DNA of 64,000 bases from Yamadazyma tenuis (lineage: Eukaryota; Ascomycota; Pichiomycetes; Serinales; Debaryomycetaceae): contig NC_089463.1 in the NCBI RefSeq assembly GCF_029203305.1, forward strand, positions 575,001 through 639,000, written 5' to 3'. How positions within the stretch are numbered: the stretch's first letter is position 1; each line of letters starts with the position of its first letter. The translations under genes and the position numbers were made by a program. The notes under the pieces were generated by a model. It saw nothing but the letters and a program-made list of their open reading frames with translations, did not search any database and was not told the DNA's origin. Shown here one piece after another: positions 1 through 8,442 of the stretch.

Positions 1-36
1 GCGAAGACAATCTTATTAGTAGTGGCAAAATCGCTG

Positions 37-49
37 CGGAAATTTCCCG
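37..49. promoter_or_regulatory. CGG-N7-CCG site (Zn2Cys6-type), lyase promoter
   Basis: The sequence is CGGAAATTTCCCG, two inverted CGG half-sites 7 bases apart. This is the geometry bound by Zn2Cys6 dimers. It differs by one base from the 13-mer found before both the amino acid transporter and the regulator gene. Confidence 0.6.
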
Positions 50-65
50 GAGGTGTTGCGAAACA

Positions 66-78
66 TGGAAACTTTCCG
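66..78. promoter_or_regulatory. Imperfect TGG-N7-CCG site, lyase promoter
   Basis: The sequence is TGGAAACTTTCCG. The right half-site and the AAA/TTT spacer match the island motif, and the left half-site is TGG instead of CGG. Confidence 0.35.
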
Positions 79-96
79 AAGATAAGATCTCCCCAA

Positions 97-109
97 CGGT
101 GAATATCCG
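97..109. promoter_or_regulatory. CGG-N7-CCG site, lyase promoter
   Basis: The sequence is CGGTGAATATCCG, perfect half-sites with 7-base spacing. It lies about 93 bases upstream of the lyase ATG. Confidence 0.5.
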
Positions 110-201
110 TGTTGATTTGACAAAATATATTCATTCAATTATTCAGTTTAAAAGATGTGGATATTCTCTAAAGATTTCTGCTATTGTAAGAACTCAAAGA
201 A

Positions 202-1089
202 ATGGTAAAACTTGAAGGAATTATCGCTGCTGTACCCACTCCTCTCACTGCTGACGGAAAGTCAGTCGATCTTCCTAACATTGCAAAACAAGTTGAAAGA
301 TTCGTTGATGGTGGACTTCATGGTATTGTTACTACTGGGACAACTGGTGAATTTCCATCTTTGACCATCGAGGAACATAAAAGCGTTATCAAAGCTTATA
401 TTGATGCCGCAAAAGGAAGACTAACAGTTATTGCAGGATTTGGAAGTAATAGTACTGACCGTGCAATTGAGCTAGCTCAATTTGCTGAAAAGTCAGGTGC
501 TGATGCCCTTATGATTGTTCCACCATTTTATGACCCACTCCCATTCAAAGCCCTTTACAAGTTTTATGAAGATGTTTGTGGATCGGTTCAAATTCCGATT
601 ATGTACTACAACTTACCAGGGGCCACTGGTGTTCATCTTAGTGCAGAACAAATTAGAAAATTAGGTGAAATCGAAGGGTTTGACTACTTGAAGGATACTT
701 CCGGTAACGCTAAGGAACACGCAGATCTTCTTACAAATCCAGTTGATAACATCACTATATTCAATGGCTGGGATACTTTGAGTTTCTTTTCAATGGCTCA
801 TGGGGTACAGGCTAATGTTTGGGGAGTTGCATCGATAGTCCCAAAAGAATGCGTTGAATTCTGGAACACCCTCACTATAGAGAAGGACCTTGAAAAAGCC
901 AGAGAACAATGGAAATTTCTTTGGGCTGTCAGCGATTTCTTGGAAGGTGTTAACTACCCAGCAGGCATCAAAGCAGGTCTCGATATCATTGATGAATCTG
1001 CAGGCCCAGTTAGACTTCCAACACTTCCTTTAGAGAAAGAAGAAATTGAGAGGTTTACAAAGATCCTTGAAAGTAGAAAGTATAAGTAA
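202..1089 (+). CDS. DHDPS/N-acetylneuraminate lyase-family aldolase
   Basis: A 295-residue class I lyase of the dihydrodipicolinate synthase / N-acetylneuraminate lyase superfamily, a TIM barrel that forms a Schiff base with a 2-oxo acid. Visible family marks are the G-T-T-G-E carboxylate loop (46-50), the Tyr of the YYNLPG segment (Y136) and the Schiff-base lysine in YLKDTSGN (K164). Length is normal for the family. Fungi make lysine by the aminoadipate route, so true DHDPS function is unlikely. A catabolic 2-oxo acid aldolase or deaminase is more plausible, but the substrate cannot be read from sequence. No organelle signal is obvious. Three CGG-N7-CCG-like sites upstream link it to the Zn2Cys6 gene at 11837-14329. 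Confidence 0.85.
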   Translation: MVKLEGIIAAVPTPLTADGKSVDLPNIAKQVERFVDGGLHGIVTTGTTGEFPSLTIEEHKSVIKAYIDAAKGRLTVIAGFGSNSTDRAIELAQFAEKSGADALMIVPPFYDPLPFKALYKFYEDVCGSVQIPIMYYNLPGATGVHLSAEQIRKLGEIEGFDYLKDTSGNAKEHADLLTNPVDNITIFNGWDTLSFFSMAHGVQANVWGVASIVPKECVEFWNTLTIEKDLEKAREQWKFLWAVSDFLEGVNYPAGIKAGLDIIDESAGPVRLPTLPLEKEEIERFTKILESRKYK

Positions 1090-1528
1090 AGTATCTAATA
1101 AATATGTTGTCCGGCTGTCACTTGTAAAATAACCTAATACACTGAGAGAACTAAAGCGTCACTTGCCAAATAAATGGTATGGAGTGAATCCATGTTCTTC
1201 GCGAGAAAAGTGGGAATGATATATAATAATGGGAAGCTTACAACCATGCAAAACCACCCAATGCTAATAACAGATAGGTGTTAACCTTCGAAACTTTACA
1301 TTGGATATACAACCCCCCCTCGTTTTGTTTCTCAATAAAGGGGAACAATATAATCTCCGCTAACTGCCGACCCCGTTCGGAGTTTTCCCGTTATATTTCA
1401 AATCCCGAAGGCCATAGATAAGAGATGATCGAGCCCAAAAGTGGAGGTTAGAATTTGCCCTACATCCTTATCTACGAATTTAAACACGTTTACATCCCTT
1501 ATACATATTTTCAAGGTTATTTGTTCAA
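1090..1528. other. Intergenic region before the b2-like gene
   Basis: 439 bases with no gene seen. The region holds the promoter of the flavocytochrome b2-like gene, including one CGG-N7-CCG site at 1378-1390 and short C and A/T tracts. It should also contain the 3' end of the lyase transcript. Confidence 0.5.
1378..1390. promoter_or_regulatory. CGG-N7-CCG site, b2-like gene promoter
   Basis: The sequence is CGGAGTTTTCCCG, perfect half-sites with the T-rich spacer shared by the other island sites. It lies about 139 bases upstream of the ATG at 1529. Confidence 0.55.
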
Positions 1529-3232
1529 ATGATCAAGAATTTTACTAGGTTCACAAGAATCAATAAACCGAATTTTTTGAAGTTCAGGAGGGCTAAAGTT
1601 ACTGATTCAAAAATTGAAGATGGTGCTGATATTCTATACTGGAATCGCTTAACACAGAGGCAAGTAAAGTGGGTATCGCTGACACTTATTTCTTCCATAG
1701 TTGCTTCTGGATCATATTATTGGCACAAACAGTATAATTCAATCAATAATGATGTTTTTGTAACTGACTTGGTTCTGGTGGATGAAGTTTTAAGGCATAA
1801 TAAACCTGATGATTGTTGGATTGCAATCAATGGAAAAGTATTCGATGTCACAAAGTTTTTACTTATGCATCCTGGTGGAAAGGAGCGGATATTGAAACTT
1901 GCAGGAAGAGACGCTACCAAGGATTTTGGGCAAATACATTCTAAGGATATCTTGGATAAGATGGTAGAGTTCATAGACCTCATCGGAACATTGGATGGAG
2001 AATTTGAAGAATTTGATACAGAAGAAGATCTTATTATCAGAGAAAACATGGCAAATAAACCAAGCATCAATTCTATTTTCAACTTGTCCGACTTTGAATA
2101 TGTTGCAAAGAAAGTCCTTCCATCCACCATTTATACATACTTTTCGACTGGGGCTTCTGATGAGTTTTCTATGCGAGAAAACCATTATGCATATAGCAGA
2201 GTTTTCTTCAGACCCAAGATTCTTCAGGAAATTGGACCACCCGAGACGAAGACTCAATTCTTTGATCTTGATGTGAGTATTCCGGTCTATATAACTGCAT
2301 TTGCTGGGGCAAGGTATGCTAATCCACTTGGTGAGAGAAACTTACAAAGGGCAGCTTATAATGCTAACGTCATTCAGATGGTTCCCAAGTTTTTGTCTTA
2401 CACACTTGATGAATTCTTCAGGGAAGTTCCAAAAGATCAAAGACTTTGGTACCAGTTGCAATTCGATACCCAAGAAGAGCTAGACAATTGTCAGAACACA
2501 ATCAGAAAAATTGAATCATACGGCAACGTTAAAGGTTTATTCATTAACGTCGACTTAGCAGATTTGGGTAACAGAGAGAAAGACTCTAAGAAAAGATTGG
2601 AAGATCTAGATATAGCAACAGAGCTTACCGCATTTGCTAATAATGGTAATGTCAATTATCCCAAAAGTTTCAGTTGGAAAAATATAGAGCAAATAAAGAA
2701 GATGACAGATATTCCAATTGCATTGAAAGGGGTACAAAGAGGCGAAGATGTGGTTATTGCTGCTCAAAAAGGTCTCAAGGCTGTGATTATTTCCAACCAT
2801 GGAGGAAGACAGTTGGATTTTTCAAGACCTCCATTAGAGGTGTTAGCAGAAGCTAACCGAATGTTGAAAGAGAGAGGGTTACAAGACAAAATTGAACTTT
2901 ATGTTGATGGGGGCATCCGTAGAGGATCCGATATTATTAAAGCGATTTGTTTAGGGGCAAAAGGTGTAGGGCTTGGTCGTCCTTTCTTATATTCAATGGC
3001 TGGTTACGGGGAAGAGGGTGTGGCCAAGGTTTTCCAAATACTAGAAACTGAAATGAAGAATAATATGAAATTACTTGGAGTGGATAAGATAGAAGATCTA
3101 AATGAAGACTTAATTGATTCTTCTAATTTGAAGTTTCGGAGTGCAGTCGTCAACAATGATCGTCTTTATGATGGGATTTATGAAAGTTTAGGACCACCAA
3201 TTTTCAAAAATTCCGTTGTTGGTAGGGTGTAG
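1529..3232 (+). CDS. Divergent flavocytochrome b2 (2-hydroxyacid dehydrogenase)
   Basis: A 567-residue Cyb2-type protein: N-terminal targeting region, hydrophobic segment (about 48-64), cytochrome b5 domain (about 80-155, heme ligands probably H114 in HPGG and H137), then an FMN-dependent 2-hydroxyacid dehydrogenase barrel. Yeast Cyb2 oxidises L-lactate in the mitochondrial intermembrane space and reduces cytochrome c. The base His and substrate Arg are kept (H424 and R427 in SNHGGRQLD), as are the FMN lysine (K400) and the first active-site Tyr (Y204). The second active-site Tyr (Tyr254 of yeast Cyb2) is Gln here (Q311), and the FMN-contacting Thr of the VTVD segment is Asn (N340). It is therefore a diverged paralogue, possibly with another 2-hydroxy acid as substrate, rather than plain lactate dehydrogenase. 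Confidence 0.85.
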   Translation: MIKNFTRFTRINKPNFLKFRRAKVTDSKIEDGADILYWNRLTQRQVKWVSLTLISSIVASGSYYWHKQYNSINNDVFVTDLVLVDEVLRHNKPDDCWIAINGKVFDVTKFLLMHPGGKERILKLAGRDATKDFGQIHSKDILDKMVEFIDLIGTLDGEFEEFDTEEDLIIRENMANKPSINSIFNLSDFEYVAKKVLPSTIYTYFSTGASDEFSMRENHYAYSRVFFRPKILQEIGPPETKTQFFDLDVSIPVYITAFAGARYANPLGERNLQRAAYNANVIQMVPKFLSYTLDEFFREVPKDQRLWYQLQFDTQEELDNCQNTIRKIESYGNVKGLFINVDLADLGNREKDSKKRLEDLDIATELTAFANNGNVNYPKSFSWKNIEQIKKMTDIPIALKGVQRGEDVVIAAQKGLKAVIISNHGGRQLDFSRPPLEVLAEANRMLKERGLQDKIELYVDGGIRRGSDIIKAICLGAKGVGLGRPFLYSMAGYGEEGVAKVFQILETEMKNNMKLLGVDKIEDLNEDLIDSSNLKFRSAVVNNDRLYDGIYESLGPPIFKNSVVGRV

Positions 3233-3776
3233 GTCAATATACAAATCTTTTAGCCCCAAACCTCTTCCTCTAGATCTCTGTTTTCAATGGTTTTTTGATA
3301 GCTGTATAAGATTCTGCTCAATTAGAGGTGGTCTTTTACATACAGTACTTCTGCATGAACGTCATACCGGTCTTAACTGAATGACACACAATCTTATAAT
3401 TTGATTACGCAATCTCCTATAATTATTGGCACACAACTATGTGAAACGTATTATTGACGATATTGACCGGGATATAAGATGACCACATGAAAGCTTAACA
3501 AATTTAACACGTAATCGTAAACTAGAGGATGCCCTCCCCCCAAGTTTCTAAACCAGTAGCAGATGATTGCAGTTATGCAACCAATTGTTGCAAAACGTAA
3601 ATCTCTCAAAAAAACTTATTTTAATTGAAAATAATACACTCTCTTTATGACATTATTTTTGAATACTAACAAATATATATCAACATATCAACATTATAAA
3701 ATCTTCCTATTTGGAAGTAGTCCTAAATCTATATCTATAACTGAATTTGAAATTACCAAGGTAACTACATACTTTC
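3233..3776. other. Intergenic region between convergent genes
   Basis: 544 AT-rich bases between the b2-like gene and the 3' end of the transporter gene. No gene, RNA or repeat was recognised. A lone TACTAAC near 3665 has no donor or exon around it. Confidence 0.4.
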
Positions 3777-5501
3777 TCAATGTTCGAACAAATAATCAAG
3801 ACGTTTGTTACCATCGTCATGATGTTTGGCCAAATAGTCTTCCTTTTCTTCTTCGGTAAAACTATTCCACTTTTCTCTCTTGGTTTTGTTACGCCAAATG
3901 TAGTAGAGCTTCGTCAAAATGAAAAGCACAATATTCATAGCCGCAATTCCAATCAAAACTCTGTTCCCACGTTTATAGTAAGGTGCATCATCAGCTCTGT
4001 AAATATTATTTCCAATTATACCTGCTAATTGAATGCCAATGTTGGACATTGGAGCAGAAATTGCTCTGGCACGAACTGAATAGGAAACTCTAGAGCACCA
4101 TGAAACTATAATGGCTTGAGCTGATGGTGTACTCAACACAAAGAATTCAATTGCATATTGAGACCAAGGCAGAAGTTTCTCCACAGACGTGTACTCTATA
4201 ATAATGAATATAAGCAACCATATTTGTGGAAGAAGACTGACTAAAGCTCTCTCATTCAACCATTCACTTAACGAAGTGATAGCAATTAACGTTATACCCA
4301 CAAACACTTCAATGGGGATATTAAGATAAATAATTTGATCAGTAGTAAAATTCAATGCCTTCAAATTAATATTAAGATAAGCTTTGATGGGGTTTTGAGG
4401 AATTTCAAACACCAATGAAAGAATTAATAATGGCCAAAGATCATAATCCAGGAGAGTTTTAAAGAACTGTTTGACTGTGACCGCTTCACGATTGTGCATA
4501 TCACTTTTCGAGGGATCATCTCTAAGAAGTCTATTGGCAATAATCTTCTCTTGCTTTTCAGTGAATAAACCTTTGGGTATAAACCTAGTTTTAGTTTGAG
4601 TTGGTCCAGGAACCATAATAAAGAAAGAAAGGATTCCTAGAGCAAGAGTGATGATACCATCAAAAAGGAAAAGCCATTTCCAACTCTCAACACCATTCAA
4701 ATCAATCTTCAAAAAGGCAATGGCAAGTAAATTACTTATAATCCCACTGTAGGAATCAGTGACCCAAAAAAGAGCCAATCTAATCCCCATTTGATCTCTG
4801 GTATAGAAATATGACAAATATTGAACAGCATCAGCAATGAAACCACCTTGTGCCAAACCTAACAAAAATCTCAAAGCCCAATAAGAGCGTTTTCCATTGA
4901 TGAAGAATTGAAAAATCGATACAATGGACCAAGCAATGACTTGAAGAGGAATCCACCAATCTGGACCAAATCTTTTACCAATCAATTGAGAAGGAATCTC
5001 ACTGATAATAAAACCAATTGATCTTAAATTGTTACCTAAATTATAATCATTTGTTGTCATCTCAAGGTCAACCAAAAGACCTCCAGCAACAGCAGAACTG
5101 AGATTACCTCTATCCAAATTTAACGCAAAAAACAAAAGTGCAACCACTGAAAAAATCTTCAAATCGGTTTGACGAGTAGCCTGACGATCCTCATAGTTTG
5201 TCCATCTAAAATAAGGATCAAACGCCTTAAAATTTTCCCAGTTTACAGTAGGGTAATATTTCCTAGCAACTTCAGGATCTGGATCTTCAAAAACAGATCT
5301 TCTGGTTGCAATTTTTTCATCGAACTCGGCATCCCTTTTTTTAAAGATGTTCCTAACTGATTTCAAATTCTTGATAAATGAATCTTCATAAGGTAAAGGT
5401 TCAGCAAGACTTTCAACATCAGTCGGTTCATAAATCTTAGAAGAAATTTGGGAATCAACAGAATTTGTTTCTGTGACGTCAACGCCTTTACTTTCGGCCA
5501 T
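3777..5501 (-). CDS. Dal5-family (anion:cation symporter) MFS transporter
   Basis: A 574-residue major facilitator with about 12 hydrophobic segments, a long cytosolic N-terminus and the Dal5-family hallmark LNLDRGNLSSAVAGG after the first helix, plus an RFLLGLAQGG motif. The family imports organic anions such as allantoate, ureidosuccinate, vitamins, cysteine and sulfonates (Dal5, Seo1, Yct1, Soa1). The longer reading frame begins at GTG, so I take the ATG at 5501 (MAESKG). It is divergent from a Jlp1-type sulfonate dioxygenase across 633 bases that carry two TGTGGC-core sites, so sulfonate import is the best guess. Substrate specificity cannot be read directly. Confidence 0.85.
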   Translation of the reverse strand: MAESKGVDVTETNSVDSQISSKIYEPTDVESLAEPLPYEDSFIKNLKSVRNIFKKRDAEFDEKIATRRSVFEDPDPEVARKYYPTVNWENFKAFDPYFRWTNYEDRQATRQTDLKIFSVVALLFFALNLDRGNLSSAVAGGLLVDLEMTTNDYNLGNNLRSIGFIISEIPSQLIGKRFGPDWWIPLQVIAWSIVSIFQFFINGKRSYWALRFLLGLAQGGFIADAVQYLSYFYTRDQMGIRLALFWVTDSYSGIISNLLAIAFLKIDLNGVESWKWLFLFDGIITLALGILSFFIMVPGPTQTKTRFIPKGLFTEKQEKIIANRLLRDDPSKSDMHNREAVTVKQFFKTLLDYDLWPLLILSLVFEIPQNPIKAYLNINLKALNFTTDQIIYLNIPIEVFVGITLIAITSLSEWLNERALVSLLPQIWLLIFIIIEYTSVEKLLPWSQYAIEFFVLSTPSAQAIIVSWCSRVSYSVRARAISAPMSNIGIQLAGIIGNNIYRADDAPYYKRGNRVLIGIAAMNIVLFILTKLYYIWRNKTKREKWNSFTEEEKEDYLAKHHDDGNKRLDYLFEH

Positions 5502-5616
5502 TCTATCTAAGAAACTATCGAGGTTATGATAGAGAAGCACTCATTAGTAATGGGAAGCTCACTATTATATAGACTTCGATTTCATAATACTAGCATACAG
5601 AGATAAATATGCAGCT

Positions 5617-5625
5617 CAGTGTGGC
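5617..5625 (+). promoter_or_regulatory. TGTGGC-core (Met31/32-like) site
   Basis: CAGTGTGGC shares the TGTGGC core of the yeast Met31/Met32 site. It lies about 115 bases upstream of the transporter ATG. An exact inverted copy lies at 6013-6021. Confidence 0.4.
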
Positions 5626-5837
5626 TCGCCGCCACCACCTTCGTAGTATACCAAAAGGCGCGATTGACGACTTTCCTAGTAGTAGCATTTGAATCCATAA
5701 CAGTAAGAAGTAAGAGAGTGAGTGAACATTAAATGCCCATCCAATAAAGCTGATAAGATAACCTAGTTAGATTCCTTTTTGAGGATTCCTTAATGAAGAG
5801 ATATCTATTAAGATTAACCTATGAAGATTTAACTATT

Positions 5838-5893
5838 AAGATTTACGTATGAATATTGACGTTAAAAAGATTTACGTATAAAGATTTACGTAT
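5838..5893. repeat. Three copies of AAGATTTACGTAT in divergent promoter
   Basis: The 13-mer occurs exactly at 5838-5850, 5867-5879 and 5881-5893. Weaker AAGATT units precede it from about 5807. The TACGTA centre is palindromic, so this could be an arrayed factor-binding site or a decayed minisatellite. Confidence 0.6.
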
Positions 5894-6012
5894 GAACATT
5901 TAACTATGCGACGTTGCACTTAACGAGCCGTATAAGGAGTAAAGTAGACATTGACACCTTCGCAAGACGTAATTTTTGACTAAAATGAGTATGTCTCCGA
6001 AATTCCGTGAGT

Positions 6013-6021
6013 GCCACACTG
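6013..6021 (-). promoter_or_regulatory. TGTGGC-core (Met31/32-like) site, inverted
   Basis: GCCACACTG is the exact reverse complement of the site at 5617-5625. It lies about 114 bases upstream of the dioxygenase ATG. The two sites therefore flank the divergent promoter almost symmetrically. Confidence 0.4.
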
Positions 6022-6134
6022 TTTTATTTATACGGCATGGTTGAATAATCTGTCATATGGAGCAAAAAAACGTGATTTGATGCCGTATGGTTCTATAAAG
6101 AGCTACAACCCGCCATCTTGCATCAACACCGAAA

Positions 6135-7202
6135 ATGACATTTGATTTTAAACTTCCTGAGCAGCTTCAAGCTCTTTTTCCGGATTACCACACCCCAAAT
6201 GAGACTTCCCCTTACGAATATGCCAAAGCTCAAGGGGTACAATATCCCAATTATACCCCCTGGAAAATGGAGCCTCTAGAAGAGATTAAAGATATTGAAG
6301 AAAAGGGGAAATTGGCCTCAAAGGACAAATCGAGTTTACTCAATGCTGCAACCCTGGTCCGCAATATTACCCCTTTGACTGGAACCGAAATTTTAGGACT
6401 TAGTTTGGCCAAGCTTTCTGATCTGCAAAAGAACGATCTCGCTAAATTAGCGGCAGAAAGGGGAGTTGTGGTGTTCAGGGCTCAAGACGATTTGGATATT
6501 AGAGAACAGGTTCGGTTTGGATCCTATTTTGGTCCTCCACACATACATCAAGAGAGTGGTATCATCCCAGATATTCCTTGGGTTCATGCTGTATACAAGG
6601 ATGAGAATTCTCATAAAGGGCTTCGATCCCAAGTATGGCATTCCGATGTGCCTTATGAACTCAATTCTGCTGGATTGACGACTTTGAGATTCGATACCAT
6701 TCCTTCTCAGGGTGGAGACACCATGTTTGCTAATGGATACGCTATTTATGAGTCTTTAAATCCTGGATTCAGGGCTTATTTGGAAACTCTCAGTGCTGTT
6801 CATAGTGGGTACGGTCAGCTTTCAATTGCTCAATCAGAAGGTAGGACTACCAGGCGTCCTCCTCTAGAGACTGTTCACCCGTTGGTGAGAACTAACCCTA
6901 TAACTGGGTTGAAATCGTTATACATCAGCGAGAACTTCACTACTGCTATTGTGGGATTGGAAAAGAAATTGAGTGATGTATTGTTACGTTATTTATTTGA
7001 CTATGTTAACAATGCTCTTCAGTTCCAAGTCAGACTTTCATGGGGCAAACATGATGTAGCAGTATGGGATAATCGCTCCCATTTCCATACTGGGGTCTTT
7101 GATTATTATCCTGAGGTTCGTCATGGTACTCGTGTAATTGCATTGGCAAACAAGGCTTATTTTGACCCTAATTCTAAGCTTTTAAGTGAGTATGAAGGAT
7201 AA
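6135..7202 (+). CDS. Jlp1-type Fe(II)/2-oxoglutarate sulfonate dioxygenase
   Basis: A 355-residue TauD/TfdA-family oxygenase close in layout to yeast Jlp1, which releases sulfite from alkyl and aryl sulfonates when sulfate is short. The iron triad is readable: H169-x-D171 in VWHSDVPYE and distal H318 after DNRSHF. The 2-oxoglutarate arginines follow at R329 and R333, with the spacing known from bacterial TauD. Length fits the family. It is divergent from a Dal5-family transporter, and the promoter carries TGTGGC-core sites, consistent with a sulfur-limitation role. Substrate is inferred from family and context only. Confidence 0.85.
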   Translation: MTFDFKLPEQLQALFPDYHTPNETSPYEYAKAQGVQYPNYTPWKMEPLEEIKDIEEKGKLASKDKSSLLNAATLVRNITPLTGTEILGLSLAKLSDLQKNDLAKLAAERGVVVFRAQDDLDIREQVRFGSYFGPPHIHQESGIIPDIPWVHAVYKDENSHKGLRSQVWHSDVPYELNSAGLTTLRFDTIPSQGGDTMFANGYAIYESLNPGFRAYLETLSAVHSGYGQLSIAQSEGRTTRRPPLETVHPLVRTNPITGLKSLYISENFTTAIVGLEKKLSDVLLRYLFDYVNNALQFQVRLSWGKHDVAVWDNRSHFHTGVFDYYPEVRHGTRVIALANKAYFDPNSKLLSEYEG

Positions 7203-7289
7203 AAGTATATAGCTTGCCAATATAATTTTACGTTATTCACTTTCGTTGAGTGGAACAGAAGTGTTGTTACGATTTCATTAGCATCGAGC

Positions 7290-8294
7290 CTAAACTGATT
7301 TATTTCTAATTTCTTCAAGAATCTTGACTATCTCTACAGATTGATCTACTGGATAAAGTTCCGTCTCTAAATCACCACGTTTAATGGCTCTAGCAACTTC
7401 GTTAGCTTCGTAAAAGTATCCCAACCCTTCAAAGTTTAAATCAAGCTCCCGTTCGGACTCGCCATGGACATGAACTATGGCCTTAGAAGGCCGCGATGCT
7501 CTGTCTACATAGATAGTTCCTTTGCTACCTTGAATTGTCACAGCATATGGAGGAGATTCTCCGTAAAAGCTTCCAGTAGCAATACCAAATGCTCCCAAAT
7601 CTGGGAATGCCAAAACAACAGTAGCCCCTCCATCTACCCCCGATTTCAGAGCAACAGTAAGCCCAGTGGTGGTATAATTACTGGACTTGGAACGTAATAA
7701 CCCAAATGTCCAAGTAATAGAATAAATGATACTATCGAAAAGCACTCCACCACCTAAGTCAGGGTTGAAGAGCCTTTGTTGTGGCTCATAGGGCACCAAA
7801 TGTGAGAGATCAGCTGAGACTTGAATTATATCTCCAATGGTTTTTTGGTCCACTAAGTCCCAGATCTTTTTGGTTGAAGGAAGGAATCGAGTCCAAACCG
7901 CTTCAAGAAGGAACACATTGTTCTTCCTTGCACTTTTTTGCAAGATCACTGCTTCTTCATGGCTGGTGGTGAAAGTTTTCTCTAACAATACGTGTTTTCC
8001 AGCATCAATAGCAGATTTAGCAAGGGAAAAATGAGCTGAATTTGGGGCGGCCACATAAACCACATCAATGTCAGCTTCTAAGAATTGATTATAATCATCA
8101 AAAGTAGAAACTGAGGTGTCTTGATTCAACTTTAAGTCCCGGACAAATTGATCAGCTTTAGCTAAGCTACTGGTGGAGACCACCGCCACCAATACTTGTT
8201 CAGGGGCATTTTGTTCAAGTTTATAGTTTTCAAACACATCTTTAGCCCATTTTTGAGCGAATTCTCCTAAACCAACAATCCCCCAACGTGCCAT
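7290..8294 (-). CDS. Gfo/Idh/MocA-family NAD(P)-dependent oxidoreductase
   Basis: A 334-residue protein with an N-terminal Rossmann nucleotide-binding motif (GIVGLGEFA, about 5-13), an EKTFT segment in place of the usual EKP catalytic-lysine motif, and a C-terminal domain with DLGGG followed by D-x3-Y, as in dimeric dihydrodiol / D-xylose dehydrogenase relatives. Such enzymes oxidise sugars, cyclitols or small aldehydes and diols. It shares a 148-base promoter with the second dioxygenase, and that promoter contains AAACTGTGGC. It may act on a product of the dioxygenases, but the sequence does not show which. Confidence 0.8.
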   Translation of the reverse strand: MARWGIVGLGEFAQKWAKDVFENYKLEQNAPEQVLVAVVSTSSLAKADQFVRDLKLNQDTSVSTFDDYNQFLEADIDVVYVAAPNSAHFSLAKSAIDAGKHVLLEKTFTTSHEEAVILQKSARKNNVFLLEAVWTRFLPSTKKIWDLVDQKTIGDIIQVSADLSHLVPYEPQQRLFNPDLGGGVLFDSIIYSITWTFGLLRSKSSNYTTTGLTVALKSGVDGGATVVLAFPDLGAFGIATGSFYGESPPYAVTIQGSKGTIYVDRASRPSKAIVHVHGESERELDLNFEGLGYFYEANEVARAIKRGDLETELYPVDQSVEIVKILEEIRNKSV

Positions 8295-8359
8295 TTTGTT
8301 TCAAGTTTATTCCGTAATGTTTTGCGATAGTTTATCACGAAGTTCAATCTAAGAATCGC

Positions 8360-8369
8360 AAACTGTGGC
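8360..8369 (+). promoter_or_regulatory. AAACTGTGGC, matches yeast Met31/32 site
   Basis: This 10-mer equals the published S. cerevisiae Met31/Met32 recognition sequence. It lies near the middle of the 148-base promoter between the oxidoreductase (ATG at 8294) and the second dioxygenase (ATG at 8443). Confidence 0.5.
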
Positions 8370-8442
8370 ACATTTACGCAAATTGCAAGATAAAAGACGA
8401 TTAATTCCCATTCCGTCATTCATACAACCTTTCCATTCGGTG

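Larger units (their letters stand above)
1..201 (+). promoter_or_regulatory. Promoter of the DHDPS-family gene
   Basis: The first 201 bases hold no gene. They form the upstream region of the lyase gene that starts at 202. Three CGG-N7-CCG-like sites lie within the first 110 bases (listed separately), which makes this the densest cluster of that motif in the window. Whatever lies further upstream is outside the window. Confidence 0.6.
5502..6134. promoter_or_regulatory. Divergent promoter, transporter and sulfonate dioxygenase
   Basis: 633 bases with no gene. It is the shared upstream region of the Dal5-family transporter and the Jlp1-like gene. It holds an exact 9-base inverted pair, CAGTGTGGC and GCCACACTG, and three copies of a TACGTA-bearing 13-mer, listed separately. 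No CGG-N7-CCG site was seen here. Confidence 0.6.

Noticed and set aside
202..1089. Naming the lyase as lysine-pathway DHDPS
   Set aside because: Fungi make lysine through aminoadipate, and the family includes many other 2-oxo acid lyases.
3647..4028. Plus-strand frames near the transporter 3' end, with a nearby TACTAAC
   Set aside because: They overlap the well-supported transporter gene on the other strand, and no donor or downstream exon fits.
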